Shown: positions 45,640 through 56,209 of the stretch, in pieces | How the letters are laid out: each line of letters opens with the position of its first letter | Numbering within the stretch: the stretch's first letter is position 1 | Position numbers and translations under genes: made by a program | Notes under the pieces: model-generated | Told to the model about the DNA's origin: nothing | Database searches by the model: none | What the model saw: only the letters and a program-made list of their open reading frames with translations | Assembly: GCA_030762175.1 (NCBI GenBank) | Contig: CM060841.1 | Span: 10,017,501 to 10,081,500, forward strand | DNA: 64,000 bases | Reading direction: 5' to 3' | From: Metallyticus violacea | Lineage: Eukaryota > Arthropoda > Insecta > Mantodea > Metallyticidae

Positions 45640-45960
45640 TGACGTTCATGATGAAGGTGGACAAGGACGCAGGACCTTATTCAGCGAGTTGGTCAAGTGG
45701 TTCGAGAGAGACGGAGATTTACCATCAGCGAGTTGTCTATGGAATTTCAGGACATTTCAAGGTCAGCTCTGTATACGATTGTTACTACTGAAAACTGTTT
45801 AACTGGGTTCCCAAAAAGATCTATCAAGAGGGTATTGGAAAACTCGTCTAGGTATGACAAATGTCTTAATCTTCACGGTGACTATGTGATAAAGCAACTT
45901 TGACTGTACTTGACTCCTGGTAATAAAGCCATTTTGTGATTCGCATTTGTCTTTTTGTTA
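45640..45960 (+). pseudogene. Mariner remnant with large internal deletion
   Basis: The first frame gives NTDVHDEGGQGRRTLFSELV (linker with the D--D-EG-GR pattern). The overlapping frame gives VRERRRFTISELSMEFQDIS and RSALYTIVTTENCL (second HTH). The sequence then jumps directly to RYDKCLNLHGDYV near 45860-45890, which is the C-terminal mariner motif KC-NLHGDYVEK. The whole catalytic core is missing, a typical MITE-like deletion. The linker resembles that of the fold-back element more than family 1. Confidence 0.75.
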
Positions 45961-46346
45961 TGCCCCATCGGAGGTTGAAAAAAAGATGGACCTCGTATTA
46001 AGAATAAGAACAATAGAGTTAGGGAATGGAGGTAAGTGGACGGGAGGGATTGTCAATATTAACTGAGGAAGAAGTGGGAAGGACGTCAAGGAAGCCAACG
46101 TGAATATGGAGAGAGCGTTCTGCTAGTAGTTGTTTTAGAAGGATTAGAACTTTAATTATAATCCCCCAACGGTTTCAAAATATTGTAATAGGATCTTTTC
46201 TTGGCAGTATAATGAACTAACAGAAAGGTACTATGTCGCTATGGTAATATTGACAGATTTTCAATGTTAAAATAGGGTAGGAAAATATTTCGTTAGGCCA
46301 TTGAGAAGAGGGACGTTTGAAGACAACAGAAGAGCCAGGATAAAGT

Positions 46347-46531
46347 TGTTGTTGATTTGGTTTATTTACGGACGCTCTTTAATATCTCAGGTCATTCCAT
46401 TCAATTCAGGGGGTGAAATGATCTATCAATTTTGCTCAGAGGCCTCTTCTTTCAGGCTTGAGGTTCTTTAAAACCCGCGATCTTGGGTTTACGAGGCAAG
46501 TATTGTTACCACTAGACCACCAAGACCAACA
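46347..46531 (-). mobile_element. SINE A copy with internal deletion, inside LINE
   Basis: Perfect 10-bp TSD AGGATAAAGT at 46337-46346 and 46532-46541. Both ends are present (tail TTGTTGTTGATTTGG..., head with ACCACTAGACCACC). About 100 bp of the body, from the CGTGCCGTAAAT region to the B box, are missing. Removing the SINE and one TSD rejoins the LINE endonuclease sequence. Confidence 0.93.
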
Positions 46532-46943
46532 AGGATAAAGTCATAAGTGCTGAGGGCAGAGAGCCACTTGCATTTCGTGGTGTGCACATTTCGAATGATA
46601 AATACGGACAGGATCTAAGAGGGGATTTAACATTTATAAACGCCGATGGGAGAGGTGTAAATGACTGTGTAATCTGCACTTCTGATGTCATATCACAGGG
46701 GACAGAACAGATTCACATCATTTTCCTTTGGGTGTGCAATTATTAGCAAATAAAGAGATAGGGGACACTTTGACGGATAGAGCTAACACAGATGTGGGGA
46801 GATTAATTCCGCGTTACAGTTTGGGGAAAGGGACGAAAATTAAATACAGGAAAAGGGGTCGCTTGTCACTGAGCGATGCCATTACAAAGAACGTAAAGAG
46901 GCTAGGTGAGAAATGGATCAGGCACCTAAGTCATTTGTCGCCC

Positions 46944-47216
46944 CTTGTGGTGTAGTGGTAACCATACTTGCCTTCTAAACCCAAGATCGCGGGTTCAAAC
47001 CCGGCCAGAATCAATTGATTTTTTCGGGCGTAAAAATCTTAAGTATGGGGCTTCCTTCGGAAGGGAAGTAAAGCCATGGGTCCCGTGTCGTACATTTACG
47101 GCAGGAAAAAGAATCTCAAGCAAAATTTGTCACTGTTTCGTGGCCTGAATTGAATGGAACGCTGATGGCCTGAAGTGTGAAAGAGCGTCCGTAAATAAAC
47201 CAAATCAACAACAACC
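46944..47216 (+). mobile_element. SINE A copy (full length, plus), inside LINE
   Basis: A box TGGTGTAGTGGTAACC, B box GGGTTCAAACCC, full body with one short deletion (CAAGCAAAATTTGTC, lacking the CTGAAAGAAGAGGCCTCTGA stretch), and tail AAATAAACCAAATCAACAAC. It lies about 410 bp from the minus-strand SINE A copy, inside the same LINE remnant and in the opposite orientation. No clear TSD. Confidence 0.92.
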
Positions 47217-47671
47217 GGTCAATTAGAAAGGTGGGAGTAGACGGAAGAAAAAAGGTACCCACAATGTTACTGAAACAATACAAAGAGATACTGGTTATTA
47301 AAAAGGAGAAATGGTATCGCAAATTACAGAGGCAGGAAGTTAGTGTTCGAGGATATTGTAAAGCGACCTTCTATTAATAATTGCGAGCATTGGAGAAAGC
47401 ATTTCCAAGATGTGTTCGAGGAAGGGGTAAGCTCTATTCGGGATGTAAATATTAGAAGCCCTGAAAATTGAAATTCTGTATAGCGGCATTATGATAGGGG
47501 AAGCAATTAAAAAGTTTAAAGAACAAAGCAGCTGTTATCGACGAACCGCCCTCAACTATAGAGGTACGGAATACTCTATCTTGACGCCGTTAAAATGTGC
47601 CATATGTAAAGAGCATATTCTCAGTAACTATACAATCACAATCTAGAAAGCTGAAATTTTCACAATGTGTA

Positions 47672-48937
47672 CGCGGGTAGGTCCATAAGTTTCGGTCTCG
47701 CCGATAAGGATTATCACCTTCGCAAAAGCCTTATCTGGTGTCATACCTTCACGGTTAAGTAAATAATTGCAGCTGTAACTGTGTTCAGTTGTTCAGATAT
47801 GGTTGCATAAAGAAGGCTATGTGTCAAAGATTGTGACATTTTCAAAATGGAGTGTCGAGCTGTTATTAAGTTCTTCACAAAAGGACTTACTTCAAATGAA
47901 ATTGAACAGCGATTGGACGGTGTACATGTGGAAGCATCCCCCTCATATTCTACCGCAAAGATTGGGCCAAACTTTTTCGAATGGATCGAGAAAGCATTGA
48001 AGACGAAGAGCGTGTAGGTCGGCCCTTGGAGGTGCTCACTCCTGAAAACATCGTTCTTGTGGAAGGAGAAATTATGCAAAACCGGCCACTCAAAGCTACA
48101 GAAATAGCAGCAAGGTTGGACCTTTCTGAAACAACAGTCCTTCGAATTATTCATGGACATTTAAATATGAATAAGATTAGCGCAAGATGGGTGCCTACAC
48201 TTCTTTCCTCAGTTCAAAAGCAGCAACGTGTCATCTGTTGTCAGGCATTTCTGGAGCTCTGCCGTGGTAACGAGAGAGAAGTTCTGCAAACCATTGTTAC
48301 AGGAGATGAAACTATAATTCTCTACTATGATCCCATGTCTAAAAGATAATGAATGGAGTGGCGTAAACCTGGCGAAGCACCGCCTCGAAAGGCCAAGGTC
48401 ACTCAGTAAACCAAAAAAAATTATGGCCACATTCTTTTGAGACTGTGAAGGAATACTCTTAATTGACATCAAGGAGAGGAACACTATGCTATGCTGGCCT
48501 ACTACACAGACTACGTGCTTCCATCAAAGAGAAAAGGCAAGGAAAGCTGAGTGGTGGTGTGTGCCTTCTTCACGACAACGCCCCTGTGCACACAGCTCTT
48601 GGTGCACAGAAAGCTGTGAAGAAGTGTGGCTTCACGGAGATCGATCATCCATCCTACAGCCCAGATCTAGCTCCCAGTGACTATTTCCTCTTCTCAAAAC
48701 TCAAGAAGGACCATCGGGGAAAGAAATTTAAGTGTGACGAAGAAGCGACGGATGCTGTTTATGCCCATTTTGCAGACAAGACTTCAGACTATTTGGGGGG
48801 CGGGGATTGAAATGTTAATTCAAAGATGTGAGATGTGCATTGCAATAAAGAGTAACTATACTGAAAAGTGAAATATAGTTTTTGTCTTTATCATCCATAG
48901 AAAATGTCTAGGCCGGAAACTTGTGGTCCTACCCTCG
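47672..48937 (+). mobile_element. Mariner family 1, complete but dead copy
   Basis: The 1266-bp element has TA at 47670-47671 and 48938-48939. Inverted repeats: CGCGGGTAGGTCCATAAGTT and the reverse complement of AACTTGTGGTCCTACCCTCG. Leader, broken transposase, G-run near 48796 and AATAAAGAG near 48843 lie in the family order. Confidence 0.95.
47847..48810 (+). pseudogene. Mariner D,D34D transposase, frameshifted
   Basis: ATG at 47847 (MECRAVIKFFTKGLTSNEIE). A one-base shift near 47955 moves the frame to 47981-48349 (ESIEDEERVGRPLEVLTPEN; ATEIAARLDLSETTVLRII; WVPTLLSSVQ; TGDETIILYYDPMSKR), then two stops follow in short order. The C-terminal frame 48463-48810 gives YAGLLHRLRASIKEKRQGKL, LLHDNAPVHTAL, YSPDLAPSDYFLFSKLKK and ends SDYLGGGD. 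All three catalytic Asp are retained. The copy is dead through stops at about 48347 and a damaged segment at 48400-48480. Confidence 0.9.
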
Positions 48938-48939
48938 TA

Positions 48940-49452
48940 GGTATCCTTTAAGGGTAATGAATAGTCTCTCCATTTTCCAGTTCTAATTTCCTTTCGGCGC
49001 CTTTTTTTAACTGTGTTTTCTGTAAATATTACATTAGTGTATGAGCTGCGCTCCATTGGGAAGAGAAAGACCTCAGCAGATATGCTTTGCGGCATAATGA
49101 ATCTATCCACACCTCCCACCAAATTTGATAACTGCAATTGTATGTTGCGCTCAAAAGTATCATAATCAAGATGTAGATGATGTCAGATTTCTACAGAAGA
49201 GCGGACGAAATACTTCCAAGCTTCCTGAATTTGTACTCATAGGTCACCTTTTTCTTTCTTTCTTTCATGTGCCGGGAATGCGTGATTAGCATATTGTATT
49301 TAGATAGGACAAATACTGAAGGAAATATCATAGTATTCATTATAATATATAATATAACATGTTAATGTTAAAGTTTGCAGTGTATTGGAAACAATATTAA
49401 AAAAATTAATTTGTTGTAATATGTTACAAACGCCTATTAAAAAAAATGATTC
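48940..49452. other. No recognised gene
   Basis: AT-rich; a 93-codon minus ORF here overlaps the mariner end and is a shadow. Confidence 0.5.
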
Positions 49453-49522
49453 ATGGCGGGAGGCGAACTTGCGCTCTTAACTGCGATATCACTGCACACT
49501 CTGCCACAGAGCTAACGGCACA
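49453..49522 (-). other. tRNA-like sequence (tRNA pseudogene or SINE head)
   Basis: On minus: GTGCCGTTAGCTCTGTGGCA has an A-box-like segment (TTAGCTCTGTGGCAGAGTG) and 30 bases on an imperfect B box (AAGTTCGCCTCCC). An ATTTTTTTTAA run follows. The acceptor stem ends do not pair convincingly, so it is not a functional tRNA. It is unrelated in sequence to the heads of SINE A, B and C. Confidence 0.4.
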
Positions 49523-49524
49523 CA

Positions 49525-49651
49525 TAATCCAGACTTTAGTGCATGCCATATAACACAGTGCTGCAGAGGCTACACACTTGTGAACGCGCGCTGTAATGAG
49601 CAGCACTTAAATGACTTTAACGCTCAAGAGATGGCATGTTTTTTGTTAAAG

Positions 49652-49693
<42 letters not shown>

Positions 49694-50015
49694 TAAATCA
49701 CGAAGGTAAACATAGCAAATGTTACCATTCTAGGGTACATACTTTGCTTATTTAAACAGATCGCATGAGCATGTACAATTATTTGTGTACTTGTAAATTT
49801 TGCGATAACGTTTTATGATTCCCTAAGACATATTGATCGAGAGAGGCAGCCCTCATGCTTTGCTGCATATAGAGTTTTCTATTCATGAACTGGAAGATCT
49901 TCCTCTCTTCCTTTTCCATGCCTTTATCCGTCGCTTAATGTACTCGTCATGAAAATTTATCAAAGCTAGAAAAACCTCAATTGAAAATGCAATAACCTTC
50001 CTTTAAACGCAGCCC
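49525..50015. repeat. Spacer with (AT)n microsatellite
   Basis: Uninterrupted TA/AT repeats at about 49656-49691, 17-18 units. No gene in the flanking AT-rich DNA. Confidence 0.9.
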
Positions 50016-50019
50016 TGGA

Positions 50020-50328
50020 CTACGTCAGTAGGGAAAGCGCATAAAAGGAACGTGTTGCTGCATTGTGCTGTAGGCGCGTTTTATTCCAACTACCCCAACT
50101 CAAAACAAACAAGCAATTCTGTTTGTTGTAATCACGGGCTCTTAATCCGGTCACTGGTTCTAGATCGCGCTGTACGCATGCGCGAATAAGCAGCTTAAGA
50201 GCAGATTTAACGTCAGCAGGCACTTCAGCGGATAACCGAAAAAAGGCTTTGTTCTTCGCTTGCATTGGATAGGTTTCTTTTGTTGCAAATGGAACAAACA
50301 TAATGCCCTCTCCGTAGGACACTGTCAT
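50020..50328 (-). other. Unrecognised 102-codon ORF with coding-like composition
   Basis: Minus-strand ATG frame starting MTVSYGEGIMFVPFATKETY, continuing FFRLSAEVPADVKSALKLLI, RACVQRDLEPVTGLRARDYN and ending FYALSLLT. Composition is balanced and not low complexity, unlike most ORFs here, and GC is raised relative to the flanks. No transposase, RT or signal-peptide motif. The first roughly 75 residues look most protein-like. It could be an exon, an ORF of an unknown element, or chance. Confidence 0.25.
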
Positions 50329-50329
50329 T

Positions 50330-51283
50330 TGTTTTATCTCCTCTAAAACATGTGGCGTTAAAGTCGGAAGGCAGATCTCGTTACGGTCCTGCGATTCATT
50401 GCGATAACTGCCATTTTGGTACTAAACAGTTTAAACGCCAGGATAGTTATATTTTGGGGCTCATTGTTTACTTTTTGCACCAAAAGTTAAAAAAAAAAAA
50501 AAAAAAAAAAAACTTGTCTCAAACGAATGGTTCCCATTTCTAAAGGTCAAGGAGGAGAGCAAAATAGGCGCAAAATTTAAGACAAATAGCAGCCTATAGA
50601 ATATTAGAAACTATGCTGAAATTTTATTTTTTATTCAGATTATACCTTTTACATAATTTTTATGTTCAATTATTTTCAGCTTTATTTTACAGTTTATCTA
50701 AAAGGAGGTAGTCGAAGAAAATCGATTAAATGGAATATAATATAATTATATCGTTTTCATATGCATCAATTTAATACTTGTAAAATATAATATTTTTTAA
50801 AAAAATCTAACAAAATGTATGCAGCTAAAATGGCTGTTAGTTCTTAAGTACTTCTGCATAGATTTGAATAAATTCCTAATTATATCAAGTATAAAAGGAA
50901 TATAACATTTACAATAAGAAGAGACTTAGTTTACAAGATTTTACCACTTTCAAATGAAATCAAAACATTTAGAGTTTCAGTTATTTGCACAGTTCCATTC
51001 ATGTAGTTGTACGTAACGTATGCACAAAGAGTTATGTAAATATTATACTATACAAGTTTCAAGCTATTACATATTTATAAATGTGTGTTTACATAGTTAA
51101 GTTTATAATTATTAAAAATAGGTACAAACTTATGAAAACAAGTACCCGTAAGAGTTGTTTTTAACCTATCCATGCCAAGTTTTCGAATGTTGTCACTCAT
51201 TACTGCTGCACAGTACAAGAAGTTCCTTAATTTGCTTTTAAATGTAGAAGCTCTCAGTTTGAGTAATTCCGGTAAGGCATTAA
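50330..51283. other. No recognised gene; poly(A) run
   Basis: Poly(A) of about 24 at 50489-50512; otherwise AT-rich. Confidence 0.5.
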
Positions 51284-51520
51284 AGTAGTAGTAGTGGTAG
51301 TAGTAGTAGTAATAGTAGTAGTAGTAATTGTAGTAATAGTAATAGTAGTAGTAGTAGTAATAATAGTAGTAGTAATAGTAATAGTAATAGTAGTAGTAGT
51401 ATTAGTGTAGCAATAGTACAATCGAACCCGCGATTTTGGGTGTAGGAGGCAAGTATGGTAATCACTACACCGCCAGGATAGACGTAATAGTAGTAGTAGT
51501 AGTAATAGTAGTAGTAGTAT

Positions 51521-51582
<62 letters not shown>

Positions 51583-52281
51583 ATAATGGTAATAGTACAG
51601 TAGTAGAGGTAGTAGTAATAGTAGCAGTAATAGTACAGTAGTACAGGTAGTAGTAATAGTAATAGTAGCAGTAATAGTACAGTAGTACAGGTAGTAGTAA
51701 TAGTAATAGTAGTAATAATGATAATAGTACAGTAATACAGGTAGTAGTAATAGTAATAGTAGTAATAATGATAATAGTACAGTAATACAGGTAGTAGTAA
51801 TAGTAATAGTAGTAGCAATGATAATAGCACAGTAGTAGAGGTAGTAGTAATAGTAGCAGTAGTAGTAGTACAGTAGCAGAGGTAGTAGTAGTAATAGTAA
51901 TAGTAGTAGTAGTAGTAGTAGTAGTAGTAATAGCAATAGTAGTAGTAGTAGTAGTAGTAGTAATAGCAATAGTAGCAATAGTAATATTAATAGTAGTAGC
52001 ACAGTAGTAATAATAGTTGTACAGTAGTAATAGTAGTAGTACAGTGGTAATAGTAATAGTACAGTAGTAATAGTAGTAATAGTAATAGTAGTAGTAATAG
52101 TAATAATAGTAATATTAGTAGTAATAGTAATAGTAGTAATAGTAGTAGTAGTAATAGTAGTAGTAATAGTAGTAGTAGTAATAGTAGTTGTACAGTAGTA
52201 ATAGCAGTTGTACAGTAGTAATAGTAGTTGTACAGTAGTAATAGTAGTTGTACAGTAGTAATAGTAGTAATAGTAGTAGGT
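51284..52281 (+). repeat. (TAG/TAA)n compound microsatellite, about 1 kb
   Basis: Nearly pure trinucleotide repeat in register (GTA, with ATA and occasional GCA, GGTA variants). Between 51590 and 51850 a higher-order unit of about 60 bp recurs (ACAGTAGTACAGGTAGTAG, then TAATAGTAATAGTAG). Around 52190-52260 a TAGTTGTACAGTAGTAA unit repeats about every 22-24 bp. The long Leu/Thr/Tyr-rich ORFs read from it are artefacts. Confidence 0.97.
51419..51479 (-). mobile_element. Orphan SINE A head inside the microsatellite
   Basis: On minus, only the tRNA-like 61 bp remain: TCCTGGCGGTGTAGTGATTA (A box), CATACTTGCCTCCTACACCC, and GGGTTCGATTG at the B box. Body and tail are missing and the sequence goes straight into TAG repeats on both sides. 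Loss of the 3' part is opposite to the usual 5' truncation. Confidence 0.88.
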
Positions 52282-52289
52282 GTATCTTT

Positions 52290-52962
52290 ATTGTTGTAAA
52301 ATTCTACATGCACATTACAAATACATTGATCGTGGACCTTAATGCGTAATTATAAAGCACAATTGGAAAGAGGAACAGATAATAATAAAAATATGACAAT
52401 ATTAATAATAAATAAATATATTTTTAAAATGGACAGACAGGTATATGAATGGAAACATATTCAATATTTATAATTACACTAGTTATTCCGTTCTAACTAG
52501 GAAAGAAATTGCTTCTAGACTCGCACACATTGGCTAGTTTTAAAGTATTTAATGCCCCTTTCTTAGGAGTTATTCTCCAGTTGATGCTGGGGAAAACACT
52601 GGTAGATTCTATCTGCCTATTTCTCCCAGCCTGCATTAAACACCTTGACTCATTGTGCAACCCTTCCCGCATGCTTCGTAGTAATTATGTGCATTTTCTG
52701 CCGCGGGTCACTTGAATTTGTATCCAAGAACGCTGTGCCTGTTTCGTAAACATGTTTTAGAACAGCTAACACAACACTTATGCAGCAAGGAGGACATTTT
52801 CAACATTTTCTGTAGAGGCTAATAATCTCCTAAATATACTCTGTACTTGGGGTATAATAAGTTGCGGCTAATATAATTCGTTTTGATATATAGAAAGAAA
52901 AAATTGTTAAATGTGTTTTATATGAGTTATAACACATATAAAAATTCTGTATATCCCCCAAG
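52290..52962. other. No recognised gene
   Basis: AT-rich; a 68-codon ORF at 52509-52715 has no known motif. Confidence 0.45.
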
Positions 52963-53965
52963 CGAGGAGTAAAAGAAAAAGCTGGTGATAATTATATCAA
53001 TGATTGCTAAACAATACCTAGCAGCATATCAAGTGGGGGAAGGAGAAGAGGAAAGAAGACCGAGTGAAGAGTAAAGATAGAAGAAGGGAGTGACAATCGA
53101 TCACAATTATATTTTTAACACATCACCAAAAACTACTCAACCGTTCAATTAATGAAGAAGAAAAAAGACGGAGAGTAGACATGATGATTATTATAGTAAA
53201 CAACATACTACAAAAGGAGGAGATGAATGAAGATGGAGGGGAGGTAAGGATCACGGGGAAAAAGGAGCCATGGGTAAGCGGTACTAGAAGAAGGAAATGG
53301 TGGTAATTAAAAGGGGATAGCAAAAGAGTTTAAGTCTTTGATGAGTGTGTAAATTGAGTAACAAATACCAGATAAGCTATATAAACAATGAAAGCAGTGA
53401 ACAAATGGTAAATTGAAGAATAGCGAGTAAGAATTGTATGTACAGATAGTAGTAGTGACAGAATAGCAAGAGTAAAACATCCTTAAAGTGAATGTTCAAT
53501 ACATTAAGTGAACTAAGCAAAGGTAGAGTTCAAAGCATATATTAATATTATAAGTTATAACATTAAAACCTAAAATAAATAATAATTTAAATAAGGAGTG
53601 AATACAGAATGTGCAAATAAAAGTGAAATAGGAATTAAATTCTCTTAGATAGCTAAACTGGTTATCACCACCCTGACCGTTCGGTTTCAGACGGTCAATT
53701 TAATTCTTGTAGTTAGCTGGTTACCAGCTAATGGTAACTGCTTGTTCCTAGTAACATGTAAATTATTAAAGTACTTAAAGAATCGTTTGATTCTATGTTC
53801 TATTTAGTTTATTATTATATTATATTTTATAGATTACGATCTGTAAAATGTGTTATTATAATGAAATAACTTTTAATAAATAATAAATGATAAATTTTGG
53901 AATATACGTCCCAGTATAGGCAGCAAGGTGCCTTGATGGAATATGGAGATTTTATTTTATTTTTG
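52963..53965 (+). repeat. Unclassified repeat U, copy 1
   Basis: Matches, in reverse complement, 60990-62035 over its whole length. Landmarks: AGCGAGGAGTAAAAGAAAAA; GATTGCTAAACAATACCTA; AGATGAATGAAGATGGAGGG; TCTCTTAGATAGCTA; GTTAGCTGGTTACCAGCTAA (a palindromic stretch); GGAATATACGTCCCAGTATA; TGATGGAATATGGAGATTTT. The first third is purine-rich, the rest AT-rich. No inverted termini, tRNA head or conserved ORF. A 3'-UTR-like piece of a LINE or a non-autonomous element are both possible. Confidence 0.85.
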
Positions 53966-53969
53966 CTTT

Positions 53970-55135
53970 AATTTTTTTTATATTCCCTAAGTGCATAAAC
54001 AAACAGAATTCCTTATCGATTATTTTATCTTCTCAGGAAACACGAATGCTAAAATCAGTTTGACAAATAATCAGCTTAGAGACCGAAATGGTTCACATTG
54101 GTAACGGGATGAGAATGTATAATACATTAATTCAAAGAAATAGTAATTTCTTGAAAGAAGTGCATGATTACAACCTCAAAAGGAAGAAATCAGGGCTATA
54201 TGTTAAGCGAGCCAACTTTATAATTTCGTTATCTGTTTCTAATTCTCGTGTGTCCTTCGGCTTCCACTATTTCTATTTGTATAAATATTTAAACCAACAT
54301 CTAGCAAAGGAAGTACATGTGTATATAGGGCTGGAAACCGTGAGAGGATTTTCACTGGGCAAACCTTAGCTAGACGGTTTAAATAGCAAAACGTGATTCT
54401 ATCGTACACACAGAACATAAAAGAAACATGGTAGACCAACGCTAAATACCAGCACCAACAGTTACACAACTCGCTCTAAAATTCGCTTGTAATTAAATGG
54501 TTTCATCCATGTCAACACTTGCCCGCTGCGCATTTGTTTGCTAAATACATACATTGCCTTTGTTCTTCCGTTCGCAATGTACCAAGTATAGGTAAACTTG
54601 TTGATCAACGTACTCGATTAACATTGGAGTGGACTTTACCCAAGAGAGGAGCTAGCAATCTGTTCAAAGAGCTATGCTTAAATACAAATTATTTTATTTG
54701 CTTTCCGTGGCGTTGTTGGTGAAAACAAAACTATTAGCTGAAGGTATCCGAAATTTGCAGAAGATGCCGTGAATACGCTAATCTTGGGAGAGCATCCTGT
54801 CATTAATTTAAACGGCACCTTTTATATTACATGGAATAACTGAAGATCGACAGTAAAAACTACGTTTAAAAGTTGAAGGAAGCAATATCAAAATTGCTAT
54901 GATAAATCAAACTTGGAATTAGAAACGTTGTTTTGCTCAAAGTATTTATCTAAGGATATATAATGTACGAGGTGAACGATCCTTTACGCAACCGGTTTGG
55001 TAGCGTGCGGCCAGCCGGTGAGGCTGGCTACTGTGTCGGTGGTGCCGGTGACAGGAAGTCTGCAGTAAATATAGTACGGTTTATCGCGTGTTATTTCTAA
55101 CATACATAACATAAACACTTAAAAAGAAAAGTAAA
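53970..55135. other. No recognised gene; one hairpin
   Basis: ORF 54088-54369 (93 codons) has no known motif. A perfect hairpin, GCCAGCC-GGTGA-GGCTGGC, at 55010-55029 lies just outside the deleted transposase and may belong to that element's end region. Confidence 0.4.
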
Positions 55136-55140
55136 TTAAA

Positions 55141-55463
55141 CCAGGAGATGCTGGAACTTCCCTTCGCTGTTCAAGCATATCTGACACCTGCTTAAGAAAT
55201 TGCTCATTACACTCTGCAATTCCCTCTTAGAAATAGCAGCAATTTCTTGACGAATTTTAGTTTAAAGTTCATCTAAAGTGTGTGGATTTGTTTTAACACT
55301 TTCTCTTTTGATGCCCCCAGAAATAAAAATCGCAGGGGGTTAAATCGGGGAAATCAGAAAATTTCTCTTGAACTAATTCCCTTACAACACGCGCTGATTC
55401 TGTACGCACGTACGAATCATACACGAATACTCTTTCGGGAATAGAGTACTTGTATTGCCCCAT
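55141..55463 (-). pseudogene. DUF4817-type transposase, N- and C-termini fused by deletion
   Basis: On minus the ATG at 55463 gives MGQYKYSIPERVFVYDSYVR, TESARVVRELVQEKF, the N-terminal HTH start of this transposase class. It then runs within the same frame directly into SDFPDLTPCDFYFWGHQKRK, the SPDLTPCDF-LWG block at the C-terminal side. After a stop come FLKQVSDMLEQRREVPASPG-like residues matching the terminal RCQ-C-E--G-HF region. The catalytic core is deleted. A family separate from the copies at 21.7 and 23.4 kb. Confidence 0.75.
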
Positions 55464-55469
55464 TTCACT

Positions 55470-55986
55470 CAAAACACTATATTAAGTCTCCTAACAAAGA
55501 CGTGCTACTTGCGCTAGATTTTAACTCACACTAAAGCCTCGCACAGCGGAGGAGAAATATACTCTCCGCCTCTGCGGATATAGCGCTGCCGGTCGATCTC
55601 GCAGTTGCGTCAAGCATTGCTGACCCAGTGTTTAAGAATGTGATTGAACAGTACATGTAATTCATAAGAATAAAGGTTAAGGTTGTGGTTTATTGAGTTT
55701 AAAACTATATTTTAAAATAAATAATAAGTTTCATAAAATCATAATGAAAAACTAAAAATATTAAAAATTCAAAATTTGAATTAGTAAAATTAAGTTTTTC
55801 TTAAGGTAATAGATTTATTATTTAAGAAATATATTCTTACATATTAGTATTACATGCATTTTCTCGGTTAACTTATAGCGTCTGATTAATATGATTGTTC
55901 CTTTCATTTATGCATATACCAAAATTTAAACATTTCCTTAAAGATTTAAAAGTGAACCTTAAAGAAAAATTACATTCCATTTTTTA
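55470..55986. other. No recognised gene
   Basis: 55540-55640 is GC-rich (CGGAGGAGAAATATACTCTC, an imperfect palindrome) and is probably the 5' end region of the deleted transposon. The rest is AT-rich. Confidence 0.4.
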
Positions 55987-55987
55987 A

Positions 55988-56204
55988 TAGTGTTTAACGC
56001 CCGTTTTTACAACCGTGGCATCACAGACCGTGTATACACCACATTAGATGAAATCTTAACTTGGGCTTCAGGCCTAAGTTTAAGGTAGCTCTCTTGTGTT
56101 TGCCAATAGTAAGGACTGAGGAAAATCTGGAAAAAACCTCAGTCAAGGATGGACCCCAGACCTCCCGCTCACGAGCCAGTGCCTTAACAACCTCTGCAGC
56201 CCGT
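55988..56204 (-). mobile_element. SINE B copy, degraded (minus)
   Basis: On minus: worn head (GGCTGCAGAGGTTGTTAAGG as A box; B box lost to a deletion at CTGGGGTCC), TTTTTTCCAGATTTTCCTCA, AAACTTAGGCCTGAAG and ACGGGCGTTAAACACTATT. Several internal deletions make it shorter than full length. Confidence 0.85.
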
Positions 56205-56209
56205 GTGAA

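Larger units (their letters stand above)
46200..47590 (+). mobile_element. Non-LTR retrotransposon (LINE) fragment, endonuclease to start of RT
   Basis: In order and with frame changes: YYVAMVILTDFN-V-IG (46220-46280), matching the GDFNA-IG strand of AP-type endonucleases; DKVISAEGREPLAF, then ISNDKYGQDLRGDLTFINAD and GRGVNDCVIC (46537-46680), matching the LNG-Y-D--G-FTF----GSSVIDYV block; a degraded SDHFPLGVQL near 46700; RPSINNCEHWRKHFQDVFEE (47370-47420); and EAIKKFK/NKAAVIDEPPS (47490-47560), the --AI--LKN-KA-G-D--P block that opens the reverse transcriptase. Two SINE A copies are inserted. Both ends are truncated. Confidence 0.75.

Noticed and set aside
51280..52313. Long minus-strand ORFs rich in Leu, Tyr and Thr
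   Set aside because: They are translations of the TAG/TAA microsatellite; the repeat, not selection, keeps the frame open.
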